Assembly (NCBI GenBank): GCA_025352585.1
Contig: JANXTD010000497.1
Coordinates: 1 to 22,847, forward strand
Source: Fimbriiglobus sp.
GTDB taxonomy: Bacteria > Planctomycetota > Planctomycetia > Gemmatales > Gemmataceae
DNA length: 22,847 nucleotides
Reading direction: 5' to 3'
Shown here: positions 11,601 to 16,375 of the stretch, piece by piece
Layout of the letters: each line of letters begins with the position of its first letter
How positions within the stretch are numbered: position 1 is the stretch's first letter
Translations under genes and position numbers: made by a program
The notes under the pieces: model-generated
Databases searched by the model: none
Told to the model about the DNA's origin: nothing
What the model saw: the letters and a program-made list of their open reading frames with translations, nothing else

Positions 11601-14116
11601 ACGACTTCCGTCTTGCCGAGGTTGGCGGACAGCGTCAGCCCCTTCGAGCCGAGGCGGAACGACACCTTCTCCGGCCCGTCGTTCGGCCAGTGCTTCGGGT
11701 CGATCGTGTCGAACTCCAACTCGAACCGCTTCGCGTACTCGTTGCGCAGCGCGGGGTCGTCCCCCACGCCCTCGCGGCCCCGGCGGGCCGCTTCCTTGCC
11801 CATCCCGCCGGGGAAGTAGGCCTTGACCCGCGGCGGCGGCACCGGCGTCTTGCCCTCGGGGTACAGCAGCTCGATCACGAACTCGTGCGACGCCAGGTCG
11901 AAGTAGCCGTCGTGATCGAGCTTCGTGGGGAACCCCGTCGGCTCCGGACGGTTGGGGAACGTCAGCGTCAGGATGTCGCACTCGAGCGCCTGCCGCGGTG
12001 CCCGGTCGTTCCCGTGTCCGCGCCGCTGCGGCAGGAAGAAGTAGATGCGGTTGTCCGCCAGCGCGAGTTTACCGAGGTCGAAGCGGAAGCCGATGGCCAG
12101 GCGCAACTCGTCCCACTCGGGTTCCCGCAACTTCGGGCTGGGCACGCGGACGACGAACTCAAACGGGATGATCGGCGTCGCCAGGCTGCCGAAGGCCTCA
12201 ACGACGTCCGGCAGCGACATCATCGGCGGCAGCGACGGTACGGACAGCCGGAAGTTGACCGACGGCAACTCGCCGAGCAAGTCACTGAGGAAGCACTTGG
12301 CCAGCGAGAGCGACAGGTCGAGGGCGACGTCGATCGTCACTCCCGTCAACACGCCGCCGAGGTCCGGGATGTCAAGCGTCAGCGATGTCGCAGTGAGTTC
12401 GAGGACGCCGAATGTGCCCAGGGTGAGCCTGTTCACGTCGAGCACCCGCACTCGCAAGAACCGCAGGTCGGGTAGTTCGCCGATCAGCGGGATGCGGACC
12501 GTCGGCAGCGCCGCCGTCAGCGTGATGGTCGGGACGGCCACGTTCGGAATCGTGAACTCAAACTCCCACTTCACGACGAGCCGATCGACGGCGACGTCGA
12601 AGGTCGGCAACTCGCCCCGCAGCGTGAACGTCACGACGAGGCCGTTGACGGCGACGGCGACGAGTTCGAGGTCGATGCGGACGCCGCCGGGCCTCTTGAG
12701 TTGGAGCCGCCATTGGATTCCGAGAGGCGGGAGTGTGAGTCCGTCGGGGAAAGTCACCGTGAGCAGGGGGCCGGCAAACTGAAACGGCAGTTCGTACTCG
12801 GTCAGCGCCGGCAGGCCGAGCTTCGGCAACCGGAAGTTGAAGCCGGGGACGGAGAGGTGAACGGCTCCGAGCCGGTCGAGGAACGCCGCGAACCGGTCCA
12901 GGAACAGCCGCGGAATCTCCGGCCAGCCCGGCCAGTCAAAGCTCAAGCCCTCCAACTGTCCCAAGTCGTCGAGCGTCAGCGCCGAGACCACGTCTTCCGG
13001 TAGGCAGACGTCGAAGGCGTAAGTGAGGAAGTCGTTGAGCTGCTCGACCGAGTCGCCTAGCTTGCGTTCCGCAGGCTCCAACAGCCGCAGCGCTTCCAAG
13101 GCACCGCTGCCGGACGCTTCGGCCTGCACCAGCGGCCCGGAGACCGTCACCCGCACGCACGGCTTCAGGCGGTTGATCGTGACCCGCGGCGGCAGTTGCG
13201 ACCCGCGCGGCGGCAACCGCAGCAGCACGCCCTGGTGCCCCAGCGACACGGTCACCGGCACCGCCGAGTCCGGCTGGAACGTGAACGACGGGAAGACTTC
13301 GACCGCCAGCGACGGCGCGGCCAACTCGTCGGGCGTCACGTCCGCTGGCAGTAGGCAGACCAGCGTCGCCGTGCCCGTCGTCATGCGGTCGTGCCGCGTG
13401 TCCGCGGGGATCAACTCCGCGTTGTTCGGCACGGCGGCCGAAGTACCGCACCGCAGCGTGCCCGACGAGCCGTCCCGCGTCTGCGCGAACTCCAACGCCG
13501 GCACGAACGCGGCACTCGGGAACTGCGCCGCGAGCGCCTTGACCGGCTTGCACCGCACGCCGTCGAAGGTCGGGGCGGTGGCGTCGTCGGTGCCGCGGAG
13601 GCGGAACTCGCCGGGGTTGCCGTCGGGGTCGAACACGAACCGATCGACGTGGAACGTCGCCGTCGGCTGGACCGTCCGCTTGGGGTCCGCACCGGCGGCC
13701 AGCTTAAGCTTGTCCGCGCCGTCTTTGGGCGGCCGCACTTCGAGGCCGACGCCGCCCGTCAGGACGGGCCGCGTTGCGGCGTCGAAGTCCGTCGCGTCGA
13801 ACGGCTTGATGAGTGCCTCCGCCTCGACCTCCGGCAGGTGGAAGAAGTCGTACTTGACGAACAGGTCCGTGGCGGCCCCGTTGTTCGCGTCGAGGACGAA
13901 CCCCAACGCCCGCAGGACCGAGGCGACCAGTCGGTGCCTGCGTCGGTCCGCGGTCGGGCCGGCCGCCGGCGGCTTCGGCACGGCGTAGGCCCACGCCAAC
14001 TGCGTCGCGTCGTCGCCGCCGACGCGGCGCAGCAGCGGGAAGACCCTGCCTTCGGCCACGCCCGTCGGGTCGGCGGGGAGTTGGTCCTTCGCGTGGAGCA
14101 GGTACAGGCTGGGCAT
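2678..14116 (-). CDS. Giant 3812-residue beta-rich multidomain protein, unknown function
   Basis: An uninterrupted 11.4-kb frame. No signal peptide or clear membrane helix is seen, so the product is cytosolic or released by a non-Sec route. Visible regions (approximate): residues 385-640 are alternating hydrophobic beta strands broken by Pro/Gly; 640-900 more beta with charged segments; 1000-1470 Gly/Val-rich beta sheet that recalls the large bacterial DUF6603-type proteins (from memory, unverified); 1527-1569 a Pro/Ala linker; 2040-2200 fibronectin-III-like strands; 2485-2775 mostly helical, starting with an Ala/Leu/Gly repeat; 2800-3115 propeller-like, with VAVWTT, FELWDAG and LTVWRDLG spaced as WD-type blades; 3459-3482 a Thr-rich linker; then a beta-rich C-terminus. 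The ATG at 14116 follows GGTGA (14128-14124) by seven bases; a GTG at 14127 in another frame is discarded. It sits between a 143-residue unknown and the left-edge gene. A structural, adhesive or scaffold role is inference only. Confidence 0.9.
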   Translation of the reverse strand: MPSLYLLHAKDQLPADPTGVAEGRVFPLLRRVGGDDATQLAWAYAVPKPPAAGPTADRRRHRLVASVLRALGFVLDANNGAATDLFVKYDFFHLPEVEAEALIKPFDATDFDAATRPVLTGGVGLEVRPPKDGADKLKLAAGADPKRTVQPTATFHVDRFVFDPDGNPGEFRLRGTDDATAPTFDGVRCKPVKALAAQFPSAAFVPALEFAQTRDGSSGTLRCGTSAAVPNNAELIPADTRHDRMTTGTATLVCLLPADVTPDELAAPSLAVEVFPSFTFQPDSAVPVTVSLGHQGVLLRLPPRGSQLPPRVTINRLKPCVRVTVSGPLVQAEASGSGALEALRLLEPAERKLGDSVEQLNDFLTYAFDVCLPEDVVSALTLDDLGQLEGLSFDWPGWPEIPRLFLDRFAAFLDRLGAVHLSVPGFNFRLPKLGLPALTEYELPFQFAGPLLTVTFPDGLTLPPLGIQWRLQLKRPGGVRIDLELVAVAVNGLVVTFTLRGELPTFDVAVDRLVVKWEFEFTIPNVAVPTITLTAALPTVRIPLIGELPDLRFLRVRVLDVNRLTLGTFGVLELTATSLTLDIPDLGGVLTGVTIDVALDLSLSLAKCFLSDLLGELPSVNFRLSVPSLPPMMSLPDVVEAFGSLATPIIPFEFVVRVPSPKLREPEWDELRLAIGFRFDLGKLALADNRIYFFLPQRRGHGNDRAPRQALECDILTLTFPNRPEPTGFPTKLDHDGYFDLASHEFVIELLYPEGKTPVPPPRVKAYFPGGMGKEAARRGREGVGDDPALRNEYAKRFELEFDTIDPKHWPNDGPEKVSFRLGSKGLTLSANLGKTEVVVDDSGFKPDGTADDEADNASTGLIKPFKFQPLDKLRELTSRVVIIDNELKEAAVYAKCEVPGVDGLMAEVAVALRQTKTGTPPEVVASLALERSDHAPLAELSIKLLQLSLDRVQMGLVWRTAEKDWDYSVLADGTLAFTGAAALAPDLEGLRAPSIQVIGLDLRRLNLRALRVPLKLVKPVRFDMLDGLFAVELGDLVLAWEFTNKLPRPTLLSCELAKFEFKNPGALEVAVAVGGLNVEFAPDLSVHVKLPSSLGIEVALGPTARFAGRVGWVETPTERYLFASGKLALQGFPETQALLKFGTGLKFGGRREINVVLYGEQALDEQLFPGAVVKSLGVGVGLNNRLSVLPPRPSADQILARIDRLNPADVDGWQFVRDDGFYLSIVGAVTLASNVGAPDVLNAYVARLVVSFDTNFDLTAAGKLWLSCSVDGVRGHPNNPAFVGAMVLSPREHKLEVVLESRTQAYVEKNDLIRKLLDKGKARFAFRMTPALVDYHLAELSYADTMFGVPMEFRGEYRFAVFKRAVLLKSELSATGRLSRSLNAGPGGFDLDGQAHLAVGYGGLLSERGVMAYAFLDAGIRFRVSAWIEIGFSISFRVCGKRFSKSWHVTFRLRVPELELTFRGVVAASDRGGLVGVDVQVGINVVVCGYRLNASGRLAVNPELCQEVRATVAAFEDELDTAVKKLEGATPLPPPPHALAPVGMNLAAPEAAAPVEPPAVPAAKEATPERWLLYTRTLETGTKAALPLPAGDSTWLTPTIASVDELTLTKTGDIVAASFAVHAPHAAAFGQAVRLFGLRGKDVPVQLNGTWPVLEATASRLTLNVTPSGVAVRSEPYPLFGGIWSVVETVAGLEPDDHLTVPYLNDVERVVLPLAETWVGVGPFAPESKQLTCKPHGLAAGAKLRVLLRTSARVLHDRGTTRKFDENDIAAATFAATVIDGTTLLMDALEPGEEFPDIVGYSFVPAVELAPTWNARNRAAWFRERKPTAAEYRDLAAAAAEWAETARNDNEARVASPSTAGYKVVFDARWESADPRYAVPQPDPHPGVLPTRFRPLGEVEVVGGDEVLRAAKAYEVAAKLVARQELRGALDLLDDDAAVQARAQAANRLVHRFSDPAGMKPDDHPEARYVPLGKDPSAIAYGWPFSAPSTLVDTLARQPRAYVRRAGGPLTEVAVVVPGATKPMLPVPRLPEPNLPKTLPARQEYVVDETTPAKELGRVRVKLPIRLPDDWLTGRPEEVGRFQIYRRVGGGPEILIADHLRPDVSYLHAEQTVVPRPVLFTDEFAVVDRAFADRDLQALHGGGSFPTARYRLRVVPEGDAGDNPSAGVSVAWPDPVPLFVPAPAEAPRTLALAVPVASLIEGAKFAFELVDLSGAYPVLARRGDLADTAADFELGLDDEVLKQTGYYAGDDAGPRAAADSDGSTLTLRGVRADDAAESDHGKAIASPVPDKGHACRFTLPTTAIAVGNSYRVFLLAKSPAGSGPLRRLPILLLRDFPTVWDETVRYQAKETLERIPESHLEAVAAARAEPLVVEFSADDLYAAGRSAVRAVWPSVTRLDGGVELQFRDFDDSSVRSRTLVEVLEADQFAVARQDFRNEDDWTPRPADRVEWHATRHAVGAVAAPGPATLNVVYLWKNTAAEGHDPEVDRLRWLRLAGEALGALGALGVAPSWDDVAGAVREAQVALLAFEKSPLNLNRPAVRGRIELIRYGLRALVVGTKFDAPLAPVVTNDPAADALAKAAYEAAVAPAADAARQSLQRVLELLTTVEQVPVTSLSNDAGASAAFLDRDTSRKLAGIVRRRLAVADEVLSLAAVADDLPAFAGAVERLARQAAWERIVADAVSLEAKPDRPLDTLPRTNDLAKAVDIESWTPTRAAVAALLESLPAVINDADLGRLVPRAAGLTTLLKAMDGALGAGTVRAILKRPHHELTTTRTAAGEVVAMPVPLRNFLPPDARRAKPGEVPRDPDERLDRLGLRVGRVATLDANGLVAVWTTRGESVENTPLRRVQQFAVGAGARGIELAETEDGPRALVGFADRFELWDAGAPTRLPAATYAGAAAGVFAHTPRGMEVLTRTAGAAGVSLRSVESATRKPQEFQAAAGAAPLDGPVAYHDEALLVAACRGATLTVWRDLGRPLNATPMGQIAFGEPIVAIRPVTLPAGDCFIVATAHWLSVVDPLAGTESKVADVLEVIVEMVVDRRKLTAAIRTGHDKIFVIDLVTYVRAELIDAPSPGMATLHGRTGGEDRSFTVAPDAADNVALFLGTDKVQTLPKPAELGAAGVKILALSAALLTARSARSAPDVMNLFHLWERMGFALDVAARNDATRLLPFADLRALVANAVEAMRTRQAGDHACRVTVQGEPHYVYVVEGEEPDAEFREQDRVGFAHVKVAVVPESFLKACLADDPAAAQAWLGYRSIEVPEDAAIRSGELAHLRHLAQLVGVPTADRLGAPKVAPAAGLDNGTVRAQPRAERFVRVPAAAGLSHWTWTLPDRKGHRMMAAARRVSRYEPLLRWWLNLHTRFDLPYEKLPDGTQPPGWRMVTLDPVHDPRAGDGPQPLMVYQYPSARRPQFSYQIPLDGMRSTYNQISRVRTGWHGVELSFRYDLPQQADGTQPTLQKLLDATTTAATTGVPTRTTTTVPLGPELDVRLFRHERMLRLPELPFFYRYRLDVRSAYKSRLLEHDRATAADLLPDDVNHSPPARRLPACLGLNAFKLEPMTATGVLPEGQPADLTQVRLPASAAEVSALEPRELRVRATPEDEWVRKAVEQVGAGLVTVTAAFTVQPASGWQFELESGSGFEATFFVSANRDHLTREETASEPEPIAMTPKGGVEIPARDLPDFVMGYSLFSRQSEGGGPLPSLGDLFSAVGSIQMPWSPDFKAPDGVAKDRPFVSLATGLTFALPDTPVVMGTRAGSVPLERITINVAGGPYWRLRFRVINDRGLTLVRRETLSVQGRRDGRLTRATAAT
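6594..6620. repeat. Three perfect 9-bp tandem copies (CCCAACGCC)
   Basis: The unit occurs three times head to tail inside the giant gene. On the coding strand it gives a Gly-Ala-Leu repeat in the start of the helical region near residue 2500. Being a multiple of three, copy-number change would keep the frame. Confidence 0.85.
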
Positions 14117-14164
14117 GACGGCGTCACCGTAGGGGCGGGGGGCGGGGCGAAGTGGCGCGGGCCG
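14117..14164 (-). other. 48-bp gap with a C-rich mRNA leader before the giant gene
   Basis: The transcript of this gap carries runs of four, six and four cytosines separated by single G, between the stop of the 143-residue gene and the weak SD (GGTGA) of the giant gene. It could be a Rho-type loading patch or an unstructured leader, or just composition. No hairpin with a T-run is visible. Confidence 0.4.
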
Positions 14165-14596
14165 TCAGCCGTGGGCCGGCAGGTGCCCCGACACTTCGGG
14201 GAAGCCGTCGAGGTCGTCGTGGGCGAGGCTCGGGATGTTCCAGTTCAGGCAGGCCAGCCGACTCAGCCCCGTACACACCTCCGCCGGCGTGAACACGCCC
14301 TGGTTAACGGGCAGGTCGTACCGGTCGTCGTCGAGCCGGATCGTAAAGCTGAAGTCCACGACCTGGACGCCGTACTTCACCGCAACCGGCCCGTGCTTGT
14401 CGGGGAAGACGGCCTGGCCGGCCACGCGGTCGCTGGGCACGTAGATGCCGTCGCAGTCCCAGCCCGGCGGCGTCCGCCGGCCGGCGGGCAGGCGGAACAA
14501 CGCGTTGTCGCGGTCCTGCGGCGTGTCCGCGGTCTTCGTGCCGTAGACGAGTAGCAACTCGCCCGTGTCGTTGATGCAGGTGCCGACGGTCGACAT
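14165..14596 (-). CDS. 143-residue protein of unknown function
   Basis: The protein starts MSTVGTCINDTGELLLVYG. I do not recognise a family. It is soluble-looking, without signal peptide or membrane helix, and mixed beta in character, with six Asp in the run RLDDDRYD and nearby, and cysteines at 7, 48, 111 and 119. The ATG at 14596 follows GGAG (minus strand, 14605-14602) by five bases. The frame stays open upstream to 15046, but that extension would lie inside the amidase gene and has no SD advantage, so the short form is preferred. It lies 44 bases after the amidase-like gene and 48 bases before the giant gene, which places it in the same leftward transcription unit. A small accessory or chaperone-like partner of the giant protein is possible but not shown. 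Confidence 0.75.
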   Translation of the reverse strand: MSTVGTCINDTGELLLVYGTKTADTPQDRDNALFRLPAGRRTPPGWDCDGIYVPSDRVAGQAVFPDKHGPVAVKYGVQVVDFSFTIRLDDDRYDLPVNQGVFTPAEVCTGLSRLACLNWNIPSLAHDDLDGFPEVSGHLPAHG

Positions 14597-14640
14597 GACG
14601 ACTCCGAAAAAGAGGGAAGAAGTTGGGGCGGGCGGGCGCG

Positions 14641-15328
14641 TCAGTTCACCTTGGCGAGGGTGTATTCCGTCGCCCCGTTGACGGAGTCCCACGCCTGGTT
14701 GTCGTCGTCGGCCTGGTCGCACCGGCAGAAGGTGTGGCACGCGATCCGCTTGCCCGCCCCGGCCAAGTCCAGGGCCGCGTGGCCGACCGCCGCCGCGCCG
14801 CCGAAGTGGTAGAAAATGAGGTCGCCCGCGGCGATCTCGGTCGCGGCGAGGCGGGCGGCGGCCTGCGGTTTCGCCAGGCGGGCGGTCCCGACGATGGTGA
14901 TGAAGCCCTTCGCCTTCAGGTCTTCGTAGAGTCGGTTGGCGGAGAGGACGCCGTAGACGGCGTTGGGGAAGTCGCGGCCGATGGCCAGCCCGCCTCCGGT
15001 TCCGCCCGGCGGCTGCGCGATGCAGCACGAGATGAAGTGGGCACAATCTTCGAGTTCCGCCTTCAGGATGTCGGGTAGGCCGGGTCGCCGGGCGACTTCC
15101 GTCGCCGGGTCCGCCGCGGTCGTGCGGACGAAGGTCGTCCCCGCCGGCACCGCGACGTAGCCGGGGCTAGACGTGACGCCGATGAAGTTGTCGCTCGCGA
15201 CGCGGGTCCAGCGGGCGCGGGCGTAGGCGAGCGCGGCGGCCCGGGTCGTAGCCCGCGAGTGCCGCGGCCTCCTCACGCGTGCCGTCGTGCGGTTCGGCGT
15301 CGGGGGCGGGCTTCGGGTCCGGCGTCAT
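14641..15328 (-). pseudogene. Amidase_6-like papain-fold hydrolase, interrupted by a +1 frameshift
   Basis: Putative amidase domain (Pfam Amidase_6 type, related to NlpC/P60 and CHAP cysteine hydrolases), likely cutting amide bonds such as those in peptidoglycan. Translation clearly begins at ATG 15328, six bases after a perfect GGAGGAG. That frame reads 30 residues up to AGYDPG and then drifts into Arg-rich nonsense ending at 15167. The domain resumes in the next frame. Removing one base near 15238-15247 (minus strand GACCCGGGCC) gives a single 228-residue protein in which the family's N-terminal motif is restored as GYDRAAALAYARARW. The 688-nt span is exactly 229 codons plus one base. In the corrected numbering the catalytic Cys is C95 in DCAHFIS and the His is H183 in GHAALDL. 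There is no signal peptide. Sequencing error, true inactivation and programmed shift remain open; an unshifted alternative starts at GTG 15276 but loses the motif. A small two-helix membrane protein precedes it. Confidence 0.75.
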
Positions 15329-15334
15329 GGCGTT

Positions 15335-15341
15335 CTCCTCC
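15335..15341 (-). promoter_or_regulatory. Shine-Dalgarno GGAGGAG of the amidase-like gene
   Basis: A perfect site six bases before the ATG at 15328. It shows that ribosomes start in the frame that later shifts, not at the internal GTG at 15276. Confidence 0.8.
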
Positions 15342-15393
15342 AGGAGTTCAGAGGCGGGACGAGGCCCGGCGTCCGGCCGGGGCGCGGGCGAAC

Positions 15394-15756
15394 TCAGCCC
15401 CGGCGGGCGGGGTTCTGCGGGCGGGAGACGAACAGGCCCGCCAAGAACGCGGACGTGGTCGTGAACACGGTCAGGATCGTGTCCGGCTTGGTGACGCCGA
15501 CGGTCGTCGTGAACGTGCCGACGCACAGCACGACGACGGCGATCAGCATCGTGGCCAGGAACGTGCCGACGACGGCGAGCCAGACGACGTTGCTCGTCGG
15601 CTGGTCCGGCGGCGGCAGGCCCGCATCGACCGCCTCGGCCAGCAACTTTTGTTGCGCCTTGGGAAGTCCCTTGACCTCGTCGGCGACGACCCCCATTTGG
15701 TCTTCGATCGAGAGGCCGGCGACCTTTTGGGCGACCGCGTCAAAAAATGCCTTCAC
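15394..15756 (-). CDS. Small two-helix membrane protein
   Basis: A 120-residue protein. Residues 1-55 are a soluble, helical, charged N-terminal part. Two hydrophobic segments follow at about 57-80 (starting VVWLAVVGTFLATML) and 92-111 (TILTVFTTTSAFLAGLFV). The tail is short and basic (SRPQNPARRG), which by the positive-inside rule suggests both ends face the cytoplasm. I chose GTG 15756 because TTGGAG (minus strand, 15768-15763) is placed six bases upstream. A TTG at 15768 in the same frame would start four codons earlier, but would lie on the SD itself. It is the first gene of the leftward cassette, 65 bases ahead of the amidase-like gene. Size and topology would fit a holin-like or membrane-anchor role, but there is no family match that I can name. 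Confidence 0.75.
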   Translation of the reverse strand: MKAFFDAVAQKVAGLSIEDQMGVVADEVKGLPKAQQKLLAEAVDAGLPPPDQPTSNVVWLAVVGTFLATMLIAVVVLCVGTFTTTVGVTKPDTILTVFTTTSAFLAGLFVSRPQNPARRG

Positions 15757-15762
15757 GTCAAT

Positions 15763-15768
15763 CTCCAA
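15763..15768 (-). promoter_or_regulatory. Shine-Dalgarno TTGGAG choosing GTG 15756
   Basis: GGAG is six bases from the GTG at 15756. This favours the GTG over the in-frame TTG at 15768, which is part of the site. Confidence 0.55.
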
Positions 15769-15835
15769 AATGAAGTGTTGGAATTATTGACGATCTGGTC
15801 CTGGTTCCGCAACCGTAAAAACCGTGATCTTCGGA
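15769..15835 (-). promoter_or_regulatory. Probable promoter region of the leftward cassette
   Basis: An AT-rich island in very GC-rich surroundings, just upstream of the membrane-protein gene. On the minus strand TTGCGG is followed after 18 bases by AATAAT, a fair -10 with a poor -35. AATTATT at 15782-15788 is an exact inverted match to AATAATT at 15835-15841. The position is persuasive; the exact hexamers are not. Confidence 0.4.
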
Positions 15836-15836
15836 A

Positions 15837-15850
15837 TAATTGCACAATTA
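15837..15850. promoter_or_regulatory. 14-bp palindrome TAATTGCACAATTA, possible operator
   Basis: Two perfect 6-bp arms separated by CA, 81-94 bases upstream of the GTG at 15756 and on the upstream edge of the promoter island. Such AT-rich dyads are typical binding sites for dimeric helix-turn-helix regulators. No regulator gene is in the window. Confidence 0.45.
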
Positions 15851-15920
15851 CCACTCGGAGGCAGGCGGGTCAGACGCGGGGTGCCTCGGTGATCGACGCG
15901 CAGGTCGGCGAACTGGTGCG

Positions 15921-15938
15921 GAAAGCGATGTCGCTTTC
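15921..15938. promoter_or_regulatory. Perfect compact inverted repeat GAAAGCGA-TG-TCGCTTTC
   Basis: Eight-base arms with a two-base centre (effectively a 7-bp stem with a 4-base loop). It lies about 165 bases upstream of the membrane-protein start. No T-run follows on either strand, so it is more likely an operator or a Rho-dependent/attenuation element than an intrinsic terminator. Confidence 0.4.
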
Positions 15939-16211
15939 GCTCAGCGCCCCCCGACTCCATTCGTCTGAGCTGACCGCTTTACCGTCTGGAGGGGGTCACA
16001 CGACCGATGAGCAGGTGCGGGCCATCGGACCGGCGTTGGCCGGGTACCTGGTGTTCGCGAGGTGGCGGGTGGCGGACGGGGTCACCTGATACCTACAGGA
16101 CCGCATGTTCTCGGCCCGCGATGTCAACGACCTGTGCGGCGTGGCGGTCGGTGACTCACCCGGCGGCGGAGTCGTGCGACCGCTGCACCATCAGCAACTC
16201 GCCGAACGCGT

Positions 16212-16218
16212 AAGGAGG
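16212..16218 (+). promoter_or_regulatory. Textbook Shine-Dalgarno AAGGAGG on the plus strand
   Basis: Five bases before an ATG at 16224. Full seven-base match to the anti-SD core, the best in the window, yet on the strand opposite to all other genes. Confidence 0.5.
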
Positions 16219-16223
16219 CGGCA

Positions 16224-16331
16224 ATGCTCACCCGACCCTTGTGCCCGAAAGCGAACCAGACGCGGGACGCGACGCGACTTCGACGCGCCGGCCCTGACGA
16301 ACCCCCGGCCGGCTACGCTCGCCGACGGTGA
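16224..16331 (+). CDS. Possible 35-residue small protein or gene relic
   Basis: The ORF runs from ATG 16224 to TGA 16331 and starts MLTRPLCPKANQTRDATRLR. It is Arg- and Pro-rich, basic and without a membrane segment, and matches no family I know. The only strong support is the perfect AAGGAGG five bases upstream. It converges with the end of the nucleoside-hydrolase gene on the other strand. It may be a genuine small protein, the start of a decayed gene, or chance. Confidence 0.3.
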   Translation: MLTRPLCPKANQTRDATRLRRAGPDEPPAGYARRR

Positions 16332-16375
16332 CCGTGCTCGGTTGTGGAGTCCGGCCACCGCGGTTCGCCCCCCGG

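Larger units (their letters stand above)
15757..16375. other. 619-bp intergenic stretch
   Basis: No convincing minus-strand gene lies here. It separates the end of the nucleoside-hydrolase operon from the cassette starting at 15756. It contains the AT-rich promoter island, a 14-bp palindrome, an 18-bp hairpin and a plus-strand small ORF. No hairpin followed by a T-run was found after 16376, so a Rho-independent terminator is not evident. The middle part (about 15950-16210) could be a decayed coding relic, but I recognise no family in it. Confidence 0.6.

Noticed and set aside
9033..11981. 982-codon minus-strand ORF in another frame
   Set aside because: Out-of-frame shadow inside the giant gene, dominated by Arg, Pro and Gly.
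10853..12475. 540-codon plus-strand ORF
   Set aside because: Antisense shadow of the giant gene with Arg/Gln/Val-rich nonsense; no recognisable fold.
14165..15046. 293-codon form of the 143-residue gene
   Set aside because: The extra N-terminal part overlaps the amidase domain in another frame and is Arg/Pro-rich; GGAG before ATG 14596 supports the short form.
15167..15526. 119-codon ORF containing the amidase start
   Set aside because: Only the part from ATG 15328 to about 15245 is real coding; upstream of it is non-coding shadow and downstream is the out-of-frame reading after the frameshift.
16320..16375. Terminator after the nucleoside-hydrolase gene
   Set aside because: GC-rich partial dyads exist but none forms a convincing stem followed by a T-run on the minus strand.
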